A stretch of DNA of 13,122 nucleotides from Defluviitaleaceae bacterium (lineage in GTDB: Bacteria > Bacillota > Clostridia > Lachnospirales > UBA5962), in contig WRFW01000202.1 in NCBI GenBank assembly GCA_009787435.1, positions 1 to 13,122 of the forward strand, given 5' to 3'. Each line of letters starts with the position of its first letter. The first letter of the stretch is position 1. Positions 4,983 through 12,986 of this stretch are shown here, one piece after another. A model generated the notes under the pieces. It had not been told where the DNA came from. It did no database searches and worked only from the letters and a program-made list of their open reading frames with translations. Position numbers and translations under genes: made by a program.

Positions 4983-5414
4983 ATGGAAAATTTAAAAGAA
5001 GAAAAATTAACGAGCCAAGATTTAATAAACATAGCTATAGAACAAACTAAAAAAAGCTATAGCCCATATTCAAATTTTGAAGTTGGCTGTGCATTGCAAA
5101 CGAAAAATGGGAACATATACACAGGCTCAAATATTGAAAATGCAGCATTTAGCCCAACTTTATGTGCAGAGCGTGTAGCAATTGCGGCTGCAGTGCACAA
5201 TGGTGAAAAAGAATTTAAAGCAATAGCTATAGCGGGCTTTAAAAAAGGCGAAGAAAAAGGGCACACATTCCCTTGCGGGGTTTGCAGGCAAACTTTAGCC
5301 GAGTTTTGCGATAAAGATTTTAAGCTAATAATCGCAAAAAATAAAAATGGCGAGCATACAGAACATACTTTTGAAGAACTTTTTCCACATTCATTTGGAA
5401 AAAATAATTTATAG
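4983..5414 (+). CDS. cdd: Cytidine deaminase
   Basis: A 143-residue enzyme that hydrolytically deaminates cytidine and deoxycytidine to uridine and deoxyuridine in cytosolic pyrimidine salvage. The family signatures are complete: YSPYSNFEVG (26-35, substrate pocket), NIENAAFSPTLCAERVA (50-66) with zinc ligand Cys61 and catalytic Glu63, and PCGVCRQ (97-103) with zinc ligands Cys98 and Cys101. Three Cys ligands and ~140 residues mark the small homotetrameric type, not the longer dimeric enterobacterial type. The start has AGGTGA upstream, a moderate ribosome site. It is the first gene of a two-gene operon: ileS follows after ten bases. The pairing does not reflect a shared pathway. Confidence 0.97.
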   Translation: MENLKEEKLTSQDLINIAIEQTKKSYSPYSNFEVGCALQTKNGNIYTGSNIENAAFSPTLCAERVAIAAAVHNGEKEFKAIAIAGFKKGEEKGHTFPCGVCRQTLAEFCDKDFKLIIAKNKNGEHTEHTFEELFPHSFGKNNL

Positions 5415-5424
5415 GAGATTTTAA

Positions 5425-8400
5425 ATGTACAAAAAAGTAGACACGAAATTAGATTTTGTTGCAAGAGAAAAAGAAATATTAAAATTTTGGGAAAGCAATG
5501 ATATTTTTGAAAAAAGCAAAGAGAAAAGCAAAGGCAAAGAGCCTTTCACTTTTTATGATGGGCCTCCAACTGCAAATGGAATGCCACACATAGGCCATAT
5601 GCTAACACGTGCCATTAAAGATATAATTCCACGTTATAAATCTATGAAAGGGTATGATGTGTTAAGAAAAGCAGGGTGGGACACACATGGCTTGCCAGTA
5701 GAGCTTGAAGTTGAAAAAGAGATAGGCATATCTGGAAAAAAAGAAATTGAAGACTATGGAATTGATAAGTTTGTTGAAAAATGTAAGCATAGCGTTTGGC
5801 GGTATGAACAAGAATGGAAAGAAAACAGCAAGCGTATAGGATTTTGGGTAGATATGGAAAGCCCATATATAACATACGAAAATGATTATATAGAATCCGT
5901 TTGGTGGGCATTAAAAACTATGTGGGAAAAAGACCTTATTTATAAAGGCCACAAAGTGCTTCCTTATTGCCCTAGCTGTGGAACTGCTCTTTCAAGCCAT
6001 GAAGTTGCCCAAGGGTATAAAGAAATAAAAGAAGATTCTATTTATGTTCAATTTAAAGTAAAACAATCTTCTAATGAAGAAAATAAAAATAAATATTTAC
6101 TAGCGTGGACTACAACCCCTTGGACCCTTCCCTCAAATGTTGCGGTTGTAATGCACCCTAATGAAGATTATGTTGAAGTAGAAAAAGATAATAATATATA
6201 TATATTAGCAAAAGCATTAGCTGAAAAAGTAGTGCCAGAGGGTAAAATATTAAAAACAGCCAAAGGGAGTGAATTTGAATATTTAGAATATGAGCCTCTG
6301 TTTAATTTTCACCCTATAGAGGGCAAAACACACTTCGTTACTTTAGATACTTATGTAAGCCTTTCAGATGGAACAGGTATAGTGCACACAGCACCTGCTT
6401 TCGGCGAAGATGATAATAGAGTTGCAAAAAAATATGGGCTTCCATTAATACAACTAGTAAATGAAAGAGGTCAATTTTTAGATAGCGTTGCCAATTGGGC
6501 TGGTATATTTGTTAAAGAAGCAGACCCAAGCATAATAGAATTTTTAAAAGCACAAAATAATATTTATAAAGTGCAAAACATAGAACATAGCTACCCGCAT
6601 TGCTGGCGGTGTGATAGCCCGCTTCTTTACTATGCTAGAACAGCATGGTTTATAGAGATGACTAAGCTGCGTGCTAATTTAACTGCAAACAACAATAAAG
6701 TAAATTGGCTTCCTGAAAATGTGAAGCAAGGGCGTTTTGGAAACTTTTTAGAAAACGTTATCGATTGGGGATTAAGCCGTGAAAGATATTGGGGCACGCC
6801 ACTTCCTATATGGGAGTGTGCTTGTGGTGAGAAAAAAATAGTTGGAAGTGTAGCAGAGCTAACTGAATTAAGTGGTAAAAAATTAGCAGATTTACACAAA
6901 CCTTATATAGATGAGATTAAAATACCTTGTGAAAAATGCAATGCTCAAATGACACGTGTGCCAGAAGTTATAGACTGTTGGTTTGATTCTGGGGCAATGC
7001 CTTTTGCTCAATTCCACTATCCATTTGAAAATAAAGAGTTGTTTGAAAAATATTTTCCTGCAAATTTCATTTCCGAAGCAATAGACCAAACACGAGGTTG
7101 GTTTTATACACTTATGGCAATTTCAACTGCTATTTTTGATACTAACCCATATGAAAATGTTATAGTTCTTGGACACGTTTTAGATTCTAAAGGAAAGAAA
7201 ATGTCTAAAAGCAAAGGAAATGCTATTGACCCCCGTGAAATGTTAGAAAAAGTGGGTGCGGATGCTATACGATGGTATTTTTATTATAATTCTAACCCTT
7301 GGGTTTCAAGCCGTTTCGGGGAAGCTGAAGTGTCTGAAGCAAAAGGAAAATTTATGGGAACGCTATGGAACACTTACGCATTTTATGTGTTATATGCAAA
7401 TATAGATGAATTTAACCCTTTAAATTATAAATTAGAGCACGATAAACTACCCGCTATGGATAAGTGGATTCTTTCAAAATTAGCTTCAACAATTAAAAAT
7501 GTTGATAAAAATTTAGAAGCTTTAAATATTACAGAAGCTGCAAAAAATTTAGAAAACTTAGTAGATAATCTTTCAAATTGGTACGTACGTAGATGCCGAG
7601 AGCGTTTTTGGGCTTCTGGAATGAAACAAGATAAAATAAACGCATATATGACTCTTTATACAGTATTAACAGAGATAACAAAACTTTCAGCACCTTTCAC
7701 ACCTTTTATAGCTGAAAATATGTATCAAAATTTAGTGTGCGGTATAGATAAAAATGCTCCTATATCTATTCATTTAACAGAATTTCCAAAAGCTATGGAA
7801 AGCCACATAAATGAAGAGCTTGAAAAAAATATGGAAAGTGTATATACTATAGTAACACTTGGGCGTGCTGCAAGGAACACAGCAAATATTAAAACACGAC
7901 AGCCAATATCAAAAATAATGGTTAAGCTTGGCATTAATTCTAATGCAAGTGGTAAACTAGGCGAAGAATATAAAGAAATTATAAAAGGCGAGCTAAACGT
8001 TAAAGAGATAGAAGAAGTGGAAGATTTATCAAACTATACTAGCTATAAATTTAAACCTTTATTACCTATACTAGGGCAAAAATATGGCAAAATATTGCCG
8101 AAAATAAGAGAGTTTTTAAATAACCCACCAACAGACTTTTTAAAGCAAATAGATAGCGGAAATAAATTTATGATAGATAGAAACGAAGTTGAATTAACAC
8201 GCGAAACGATAATCATAGAAGCAGACAAAACAGAAGGCTTTTCTTCTGAAAGCTTAGGCGAAGTTACCGTTGTGTTAGAAACTACACTTACTAATGAACT
8301 TATAGAAGAGGGGTTAGTACGTGAATTAGTTTCAAAAATTCAAACTATGAGAAAAGATGAGGGGTTTGAAGTTACAGACAAAATACATTTATTTTACGGT

Positions 8401-8553
8401 GCAACAGAAGAACTTTTGGAAGTAATCGAAAAAAATATAGAAGAAATAAAAAAAGAAACACTAGCAGTTTCAGCAGCTGAGGGAACAGACGAAAACCATT
8501 GGGAATGGAACATAAACGGGCACGATGTTATATTAGCTGTTAAAAAAGCTTAA
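5425..8553 (+). CDS. ileS: Isoleucyl-tRNA synthetase, type 2 (eukaryote-like)
   Basis: A 1042-residue class Ia synthetase that charges tRNA-Ile and edits mischarged valine. In order it shows PHIGH (HIGH at 55-58, ATP site), an inserted CP1 editing domain with WTTTPWTLPSN (from 228) and GTGIVHTAPAFGEDD (316-330, editing Asp at its end), CWRCDSPLLYYARTAWF, the KMSKS loop at 592-596, and the anticodon-binding WYVRRCRERFW segment. The C-terminal part (LGQKYGKILPKI and onward) matches the extension of type-2 enzymes; the zinc finger that ends type-1 IleRS is absent. Type-2 enzymes are about 1030-1050 residues, against about 920 for type 1, and as a class are poorly inhibited by mupirocin. The ribosome site AGGAGA precedes the ATG. 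No T-box precedes the operon, although T-boxes are common before Bacillota ileS genes. Confidence 0.97.
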   Translation: MYKKVDTKLDFVAREKEILKFWESNDIFEKSKEKSKGKEPFTFYDGPPTANGMPHIGHMLTRAIKDIIPRYKSMKGYDVLRKAGWDTHGLPVELEVEKEIGISGKKEIEDYGIDKFVEKCKHSVWRYEQEWKENSKRIGFWVDMESPYITYENDYIESVWWALKTMWEKDLIYKGHKVLPYCPSCGTALSSHEVAQGYKEIKEDSIYVQFKVKQSSNEENKNKYLLAWTTTPWTLPSNVAVVMHPNEDYVEVEKDNNIYILAKALAEKVVPEGKILKTAKGSEFEYLEYEPLFNFHPIEGKTHFVTLDTYVSLSDGTGIVHTAPAFGEDDNRVAKKYGLPLIQLVNERGQFLDSVANWAGIFVKEADPSIIEFLKAQNNIYKVQNIEHSYPHCWRCDSPLLYYARTAWFIEMTKLRANLTANNNKVNWLPENVKQGRFGNFLENVIDWGLSRERYWGTPLPIWECACGEKKIVGSVAELTELSGKKLADLHKPYIDEIKIPCEKCNAQMTRVPEVIDCWFDSGAMPFAQFHYPFENKELFEKYFPANFISEAIDQTRGWFYTLMAISTAIFDTNPYENVIVLGHVLDSKGKKMSKSKGNAIDPREMLEKVGADAIRWYFYYNSNPWVSSRFGEAEVSEAKGKFMGTLWNTYAFYVLYANIDEFNPLNYKLEHDKLPAMDKWILSKLASTIKNVDKNLEALNITEAAKNLENLVDNLSNWYVRRCRERFWASGMKQDKINAYMTLYTVLTEITKLSAPFTPFIAENMYQNLVCGIDKNAPISIHLTEFPKAMESHINEELEKNMESVYTIVTLGRAARNTANIKTRQPISKIMVKLGINSNASGKLGEEYKEIIKGELNVKEIEEVEDLSNYTSYKFKPLLPILGQKYGKILPKIREFLNNPPTDFLKQIDSGNKFMIDRNEVELTRETIIIEADKTEGFSSESLGEVTVVLETTLTNELIEEGLVRELVSKIQTMRKDEGFEVTDKIHLFYGATEELLEVIEKNIEEIKKETLAVSAAEGTDENHWEWNINGHDVILAVKKA

Positions 8554-8558
8554 AAAAA

Positions 8559-8598
8559 TCTAATGCGGGGCTAAAATATATTTTAGCCCCGCATTAGA
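8559..8598. terminator. Bidirectional terminator, perfect 40-bp palindrome
   Basis: Two perfect 19-bp arms (8559-8577 and 8580-8598, TCTAATGCGGGGCTAAAAT and its complement) surround two bases. Minus-strand transcripts exit into an immediate run of seven U; plus-strand transcripts meet a six-U run about five bases later. It ends cdd-ileS (+) and the 123-aa gene (-). Confidence 0.92.
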
Positions 8599-8678
8599 AG
8601 AAATTTTTTAAATACCCAAGTATTCAATATTTAAACTTTATTTTAAATAAGTTTCTAAAATTAAAACAAAACAAGTGG

Positions 8679-9050
8679 CTAAAATCGGCTAAATCTTTCA
8701 ATATCTTCTTCTTGCTCTAATTCTTCATAAACAAAATCGCATATGTAGCTAAAAGAAGAAAATAGTTCTAAAAACTGTTCTTTTAAAATCTCTGTGTCTC
8801 CTACTCTTAAATCTTCTGGGGGCTTTGTATGTGAATAAAAAAGCAGCATATGAAGTTTACCGAGTAATTCTTTGCGAAGTGTTTCACACTTTTCAAACTG
8901 TTCTAAATTGTGCATTTTTCCTTTAAAGCTAAGCAAGTTTTGCATTTTTTCAGCAATCTCACCTATTAGGCTATCCCATTCTGCTTTGTTTTTAAATATC
9001 TCTTTAACGTCCCAAAGTTTTTCAACTTCAACAGTAATTATTTTTTTCAT
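8679..9050 (-). CDS. Uncharacterised 123-residue cytoplasmic protein
   Basis: I choose the ATG at 9050 (MKKIITVEVEKLWDVKEIF), which has AAAGGGAGC seven bases upstream. A longer in-frame start at 9089 would have no ribosome site and lie within a few bases of the predicted transcription start. The product is predicted to be mostly helical and charged, with no signal peptide or membrane span. It contains two Cys, a TKPPEDLRVGDTEIL loop near the middle and an acidic C-terminus (EELEQEEDIERFSRF). I recognise no family. It is monocistronic, with its own promoter (9080-9108) and the shared 40-bp terminator, and divergent from the small membrane protein gene. Confidence 0.75.
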   Translation of the reverse strand: MKKIITVEVEKLWDVKEIFKNKAEWDSLIGEIAEKMQNLLSFKGKMHNLEQFEKCETLRKELLGKLHMLLFYSHTKPPEDLRVGDTEILKEQFLELFSSFSYICDFVYEELEQEEDIERFSRF

Positions 9051-9079
9051 TTTTGCTCCCTTTAAAGTTTGTACTAAAT

Positions 9080-9108
9080 ATGCTACCATAGCTTTCGTGA
9101 ATTGTTAA
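9080..9108 (-). promoter_or_regulatory. Promoter of the 123-aa gene with overlapping palindrome
   Basis: On the minus strand TTAACA (9103-9108), a 17-bp spacer and TAGCAT (9080-9085), with TG one base before the -10, form an extended -10 promoter. The perfect inverted repeat ATTGTT-AATA-AACAAT (9101-9116) covers the -35 and is a candidate operator. Confidence 0.6.
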
Positions 9109-9207
9109 TAAACAATAAATCTTCTTTTCGATATGTTTAAAAATGGCTTCAAATGGAAAAGCTATTTAAGACTAATCAAATCAACTAAAATTAGGAAGAG
9201 GTGTTCA

Positions 9208-9495
9208 ATGAAAACTAGCAAGCAAAGAGCAATAGCAATAAGAGGAGACCACACGAAAGAATATGAGCAAGTTATATTTATAATGAAAGAAGATAAAAAG
9301 CCGATTATGAACTTCGTGGAAGAAGCCGAGAGAATAATAAATAGCAAAAAGACTAGAAAGGCTGTTGTCGTTATAGATGAGGGCGTTAAAAAAGTTATAA
9401 TAGAAAAGAGCTTTGCAGAAACTGCAATTTTAAATAGCGTTGTTTTAATTTCAGCGATTGGATTGCTGTTGTCGTTATTTTTTATTGCATTTTAA
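9208..9495 (+). CDS. Small membrane protein with a single C-terminal span (tail-anchored type)
   Basis: I choose the ATG at 9208 (MKTSKQRAIAIRGDHTKEY), which follows AGGAAGAGGTG; an upstream ATG at 9133 has no ribosome site. The 95-residue product has a soluble, Lys-rich N-terminal ~70 residues with predicted helix (YEQVIFIMKEDKKPIMNFVEEAERII) and strand (KAVVVIDEGVKKVII), then one strong membrane span at the very C-terminus (about 73-94, ILNSVVLISAIGLLLSLFF). The span has no positively charged tail after it. I recognise no family. It is 24 bases upstream of tilS, and the tilS promoter begins inside its last codons. A weak promoter (TAAACA at 9109-9114, TATGTT at 9132-9137) may serve this gene. 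Confidence 0.75.
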   Translation: MKTSKQRAIAIRGDHTKEYEQVIFIMKEDKKPIMNFVEEAERIINSKKTRKAVVVIDEGVKKVIIEKSFAETAILNSVVLISAIGLLLSLFFIAF

Positions 9496-9513
9496 AAAAA
9501 TTTATAGTATAAT
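9485..9513 (+). promoter_or_regulatory. Promoter of tilS, predicted to start transcription at the ATG
   Basis: TTGCAT (9485-9490), a 17-bp spacer and a perfect TATAAT (9508-9513). The usual seven-base distance puts the transcription start at about 9520, the A of the tilS ATG. The -35 lies in the last codons of the preceding gene. Confidence 0.65.
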
Positions 9514-9519
9514 GAATAA

Positions 9520-10443
9520 ATGCTTGATTTTAAAGGTGAGTTCATAAAAAATGATGATATAGTTATTGTTGGTGTTTCGGGCGGGGCAGATTCAATTTGC
9601 CTTTTACACATACTTCATAGTTACTATAAAATTAAAACTATAGCGGTTCATATAAATCACAATTTGCGTGCAGAAGAAAGCAAGAGAGATGAAATGTTTG
9701 TGCGTAATTTTTGTGAAAATATAGGCGTTCGATATATCATTAAAAACGTTTATATAGAAAAAAATAAACAAACTATTGAAGAAGCTGCAAGGGCTATAAG
9801 ATATAAAATTTTTGAAGAACTGAGAATAGAGCACAATGCAGCATACATTGCAACGGCACACAATAAAAATGATAATGTTGAAACTATGCTTTTAAATTTT
9901 TTTAGGGGCACAGGTCTAAAAGGTTTAAGAGGCATACCTGAAAAAAGGAATGCCATAATTAGACCTCTTTTAAATTGTTCAAGAAAAGAAATTGAAAGCT
10001 ATATTTTAGAAAATAACTTACAATATGTGAACGACAGCACAAATTTTACTGATATTTACACGAGAAATAAAATCCGAAAAATAGTTCATGAATATAATTT
10101 ATTAAAACCATTAACTACAGCAAGAGAGATTTTAACAGAAGAAGATAATTTTTTAGAACAAGAGACGAAAAAGCATTTTGATGATTGCGTATCAAATAAC
10201 GAGCTAAATATTAAAAAATTTAAGAAGCTGCACATTGCTATTAAAAGAAGAATTGCAAAAAAACTATTAGAAAGCTGGTCAGAGCAAGGCTTTTCAGCTA
10301 TTCATATAAATGTTTTTGTAGACTTAGCAGAGAAGCCAAGGGGCAAAAAATTAGATTTACCAAATAATTTGCAAATTTTAAGAAAGTGTGATAAAATAGT
10401 AATGGTAGAAAAATTAATTGAAAAAAAGTTTAAGGAGGTTTAG
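9520..10443 (+). CDS. tilS: tRNA(Ile)-lysidine synthetase, short form
   Basis: A 307-residue N-type ATP pyrophosphatase that converts C34 of tRNA-Ile(CAU) to lysidine, so that the tRNA reads AUA and is charged with Ile. The PP-loop SGGADS is at residues 20-25. Family motifs follow: HINHNLR (44-50), IATAHNKNDNVET (110-122) and RGTGLKGLRGI (129-139). The usual bacterial protein is 430-470 residues; this one lacks the C-terminal substrate-binding domain, as does the short Aquifex type. It ends in a Lys-rich tail just before ftsH. AUA codons are very frequent throughout the window, consistent with dependence on TilS. There is no ribosome site before the ATG, and the promoter placement suggests a leaderless mRNA. 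An alternative start further in would cut into the domain. Confidence 0.93.
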   Translation: MLDFKGEFIKNDDIVIVGVSGGADSICLLHILHSYYKIKTIAVHINHNLRAEESKRDEMFVRNFCENIGVRYIIKNVYIEKNKQTIEEAARAIRYKIFEELRIEHNAAYIATAHNKNDNVETMLLNFFRGTGLKGLRGIPEKRNAIIRPLLNCSRKEIESYILENNLQYVNDSTNFTDIYTRNKIRKIVHEYNLLKPLTTAREILTEEDNFLEQETKKHFDDCVSNNELNIKKFKKLHIAIKRRIAKKLLESWSEQGFSAIHINVFVDLAEKPRGKKLDLPNNLQILRKCDKIVMVEKLIEKKFKEV

Positions 10444-10445
10444 TT

Positions 10446-12332
10446 TTGAAAAAAGACTCTACTGTTTTAATAGTTTATCTTATGATATTTTTAACGATTA
10501 TTTTCGTTGGTTTTTTCATACAGTCTGCTACAAATAATCAAGTTATTACATATTCTTATAACGAATTTTTAGCGGCACTTCACAATGGGGAAGTTAATAG
10601 TGTACAAATTACAAATGATTTAGAAGTTAACGGGGCGGGCACTGTGCTTTTAACCCTTAGAACTGGTGAGCAAAGAAGAATTAATATATCTTGGATGCCA
10701 ACATTGCATGAAGATTTAAACAACGCAAGAGAGATTCACGATTTTTTAATATACAGCTCGCCACCGCCTAGAGCAAATCCGATAGTACAATTTATTGTAC
10801 CTATAATAATTATAGTTGGTATTTTTGCCGTTATGTTTTTTGTTAGAAACCAAGTTTCAGAAAATGGCGGGGGTGGTGGAAACCGTGTTATGAATTTTGG
10901 AAAGAGCCGTGCTAAGCTCACTTTAGATAGTGAAAAAAAAGTAACCTTTAATGATGTTGCTGGGCTTTCAGAAGAAAAAAACGACCTTGAAGAACTTGTA
11001 GATTTTCTTAAAAATCCAAAAAAGTATACAGAGATAGGGGCTAGAATTCCTAAAGGTATTCTTTTAGTTGGCCCGCCTGGAACTGGTAAAACTCTTCTTG
11101 CAAGGGCAGTTGCTGGGGAAGCAGGCAGCCCTTTTTTCTCAATTTCTGGTTCAGATTTTGTTGAAATGTTCGTTGGTGTTGGTGCTAGCCGTGTTCGTGA
11201 TTTATTTGAAAATGCTAAAAAAAATTCACCTTGTATAGTTTTTATAGACGAGATTGATGCAGTGGGAAGGAAAAGAGGAGCAGGCCACGGCGGCGGGCAC
11301 GATGAAAGAGAGCAAACCTTAAACCAGCTGCTAGTAGAGATGGACGGCTTCGGTGTAAACGAAGGTATAATAATAATTGCTGCAACTAACAGACCCGATA
11401 TTTTAGACCCTGCTCTTCTTAGACCAGGAAGATTTGATAGGCAAGTTGTAGTTGGCAGACCAGATGTGAAAGGAAGAAAAGAAATATTAGAAATTCACGC
11501 CCGTGGAAAAAAACTAGCATCCGATGTTGATTTACAAGTAGTAGCCCAGACTACTTCCGGGTTTACTGGTGCAGATTTAGAAAATTTATTAAATGAAGCC
11601 GCTCTTCTTTCTGCAAGAATAGGAAAAGAAAAAATAGATATGGAAGAGCTTAGAAAAGCATTTATTAAAATAGGCTTAGGAACAGAAAAGAAAAGCCGTG
11701 TTATTTCTGAGAAAGAAAGAAAAGTTACAGCTTATCACGAAGCAGGGCACGCAATTTTACAAGAGCTTTTAGAAGAATTAGATGCAGTGCATATGATTTC
11801 AATAATTCCAACAGGCAGAGCCGGCGGGTATATGATGCCAATACCGACCGAAGATAAAATGTATAGAACTAAAAAAGCTATGGAACAAGAATTAATAGTG
11901 CTTTTAGGCGGCAGAGTTGCGGAAGAATTAATTATAGGCGATGTTACAACAGGGGCAAGCAATGATATAGAGCGGGTAACTTCAACTGCCCGCGGCATGG
12001 TAACTAAATTTGGAATGAGTGATTCTTTAGGACCTATTCTTTTCGGAGAAGAGCAAGGCGAAGTTTTCTTAGGCAGTGGAATAGGCGGCGGCACTAGAAA
12101 CTATGGCGAAGATATAGCAGGGCGTATTGATGAAGAGATAAAAAGAATAGTTACAAGTGCTTATGAAGAAGCAAAAAGACTATTAACAACGCATATAGAT
12201 ATTATGCACACTTGTGCAAAGCTGCTTTTAGAAAAAGAAAAAATAACTGGTGAAGAATTTAGAAAGTTATTTGCTCATGGCATTTTGCCAGAAAAAAAGC
12301 GTGCAGAAATGTTTAAGGAGCAATTAGTATGA
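10446..12332 (+). CDS. ftsH: ATP-dependent zinc metalloprotease FtsH
   Basis: A 628-residue membrane-bound AAA protease that extracts and degrades damaged membrane and short-lived regulatory proteins as a hexamer. An N-terminal span (about 6-25) and a second (about 112-134, IVQFIVPIIIIVGIFAVMFF) flank a short extracytoplasmic domain; a Gly-rich linker follows. The AAA module has Walker A GPPGTGKT (209-216), Walker B FIDEID (Asp268, Glu269) and the second region of homology ATNRPDILDPALLRPGRFD (from 313). The protease domain has the zinc site HEAGH (431-435) with third ligand Asp507 (SNDIERVT). The start is TTG at 10446, with a perfect AAGGAGG seven bases upstream, inside the end of tilS. Many Firmicutes have hpt between tilS and ftsH; it is absent here. 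The stop overlaps lepB as ATGA. Confidence 0.97.
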   Translation: MKKDSTVLIVYLMIFLTIIFVGFFIQSATNNQVITYSYNEFLAALHNGEVNSVQITNDLEVNGAGTVLLTLRTGEQRRINISWMPTLHEDLNNAREIHDFLIYSSPPPRANPIVQFIVPIIIIVGIFAVMFFVRNQVSENGGGGGNRVMNFGKSRAKLTLDSEKKVTFNDVAGLSEEKNDLEELVDFLKNPKKYTEIGARIPKGILLVGPPGTGKTLLARAVAGEAGSPFFSISGSDFVEMFVGVGASRVRDLFENAKKNSPCIVFIDEIDAVGRKRGAGHGGGHDEREQTLNQLLVEMDGFGVNEGIIIIAATNRPDILDPALLRPGRFDRQVVVGRPDVKGRKEILEIHARGKKLASDVDLQVVAQTTSGFTGADLENLLNEAALLSARIGKEKIDMEELRKAFIKIGLGTEKKSRVISEKERKVTAYHEAGHAILQELLEELDAVHMISIIPTGRAGGYMMPIPTEDKMYRTKKAMEQELIVLLGGRVAEELIIGDVTTGASNDIERVTSTARGMVTKFGMSDSLGPILFGEEQGEVFLGSGIGGGTRNYGEDIAGRIDEEIKRIVTSAYEEAKRLLTTHIDIMHTCAKLLLEKEKITGEEFRKLFAHGILPEKKRAEMFKEQLV

Positions 12333-12892
12333 GTGTAGAAGAACCAACAGAAAAGCCAAATAAAAAAGAAACTATAATTAAAGAACTATGGAGCTGGGCA
12401 AAAGCAATTATTTTTGCAATTATAATAGCTACAACTATTAATAACTTTGTAATAGTAAATGCTACTGTTCCCTCTGGCAGTATGGAACCCTCTATACAAA
12501 TTAATGATAGGGTAGTAGCATTTAGATTTAGCTATTTATTTTCAGACCCTAGGCGGTTTGATATAATAGTGTTTAATGCCCCCCATTCACAAGTTTTATA
12601 TATTAAACGCATAATAGGGCTGCCAGGTGAAACGATACGCATACATGCAGGGTTTGTCTATGTAAATGGAGTTCGCTTAGTTGAAGATACTTTTCCAGAT
12701 GAGTTAATAATAGGTGATTTTGGACCCTTTTATGTAGGCGAAGAACAGTTTTTTGTGTTAGGAGACCATAGAAATAATTCTTCAGACTCGAGAAGCTGGG
12801 CTAACCCTTTTGTTAGCAGAAGCGATATAGTAGGCAGGGCTGTTTTTAAATATTTTAGAAACTTTGAGATATTTGAAAGAAGCCCGCAATAA
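12329..12892 (+). CDS. lepB: Type I signal peptidase (SPase I)
   Basis: A 187-residue membrane serine protease that removes signal peptides after Sec or Tat export. It has one N-terminal span (about 24-44) with the catalytic domain outside, the single-span form of Gram-positive SPases. The nucleophile motif VPSGSMEPS places Ser51 just after the membrane; the general base Lys93 lies in YIKRIIGLPGE; box E is GDHRNNSSDSR. A Ser/Lys dyad marks the bacterial type. The ribosome site AAGGAG sits eight bases before the ATG inside the ftsH end, and the genes overlap by four bases (ATGA). It presumably processes the secreted products predicted elsewhere in the window, whose Ala-X-Ala-like sites fit. 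A terminator follows immediately. Confidence 0.95.
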   Translation: MSVEEPTEKPNKKETIIKELWSWAKAIIFAIIIATTINNFVIVNATVPSGSMEPSIQINDRVVAFRFSYLFSDPRRFDIIVFNAPHSQVLYIKRIIGLPGETIRIHAGFVYVNGVRLVEDTFPDELIIGDFGPFYVGEEQFFVLGDHRNNSSDSRSWANPFVSRSDIVGRAVFKYFRNFEIFERSPQ

Positions 12893-12928
12893 AAAGAGGC
12901 AGCACTTTAAAGTGCCGCCTCTTTTTTT
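12891..12928 (+). terminator. Intrinsic terminator of tilS-ftsH-lepB
   Basis: AAAAAGAGGC (12891-12900) pairs with GCCTCTTTTT (12917-12926). Inside, GCACTTT pairs with AAAGTGC, with one mismatch between the two helices. The 3' arm runs into seven T. The stem begins in the lepB stop codon. Confidence 0.88.
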
Positions 12929-12986
12929 AGTATTTTTAGCTAACCTTTGAAAATGCCAAAAAACTAACTATTTTTAAAGTAAGTTT

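Noticed and set aside
5057..5464. Long minus-strand open frame across cdd
   Set aside because: It is antisense to a complete cytidine deaminase with all catalytic motifs, has no ribosome site and its composition looks like translated antisense.
11735..12094. Minus-strand open frame of 119 codons inside ftsH
   Set aside because: It is a shadow of the FtsH protease domain; low-complexity Pro/Ser/Ile content and no start signals.
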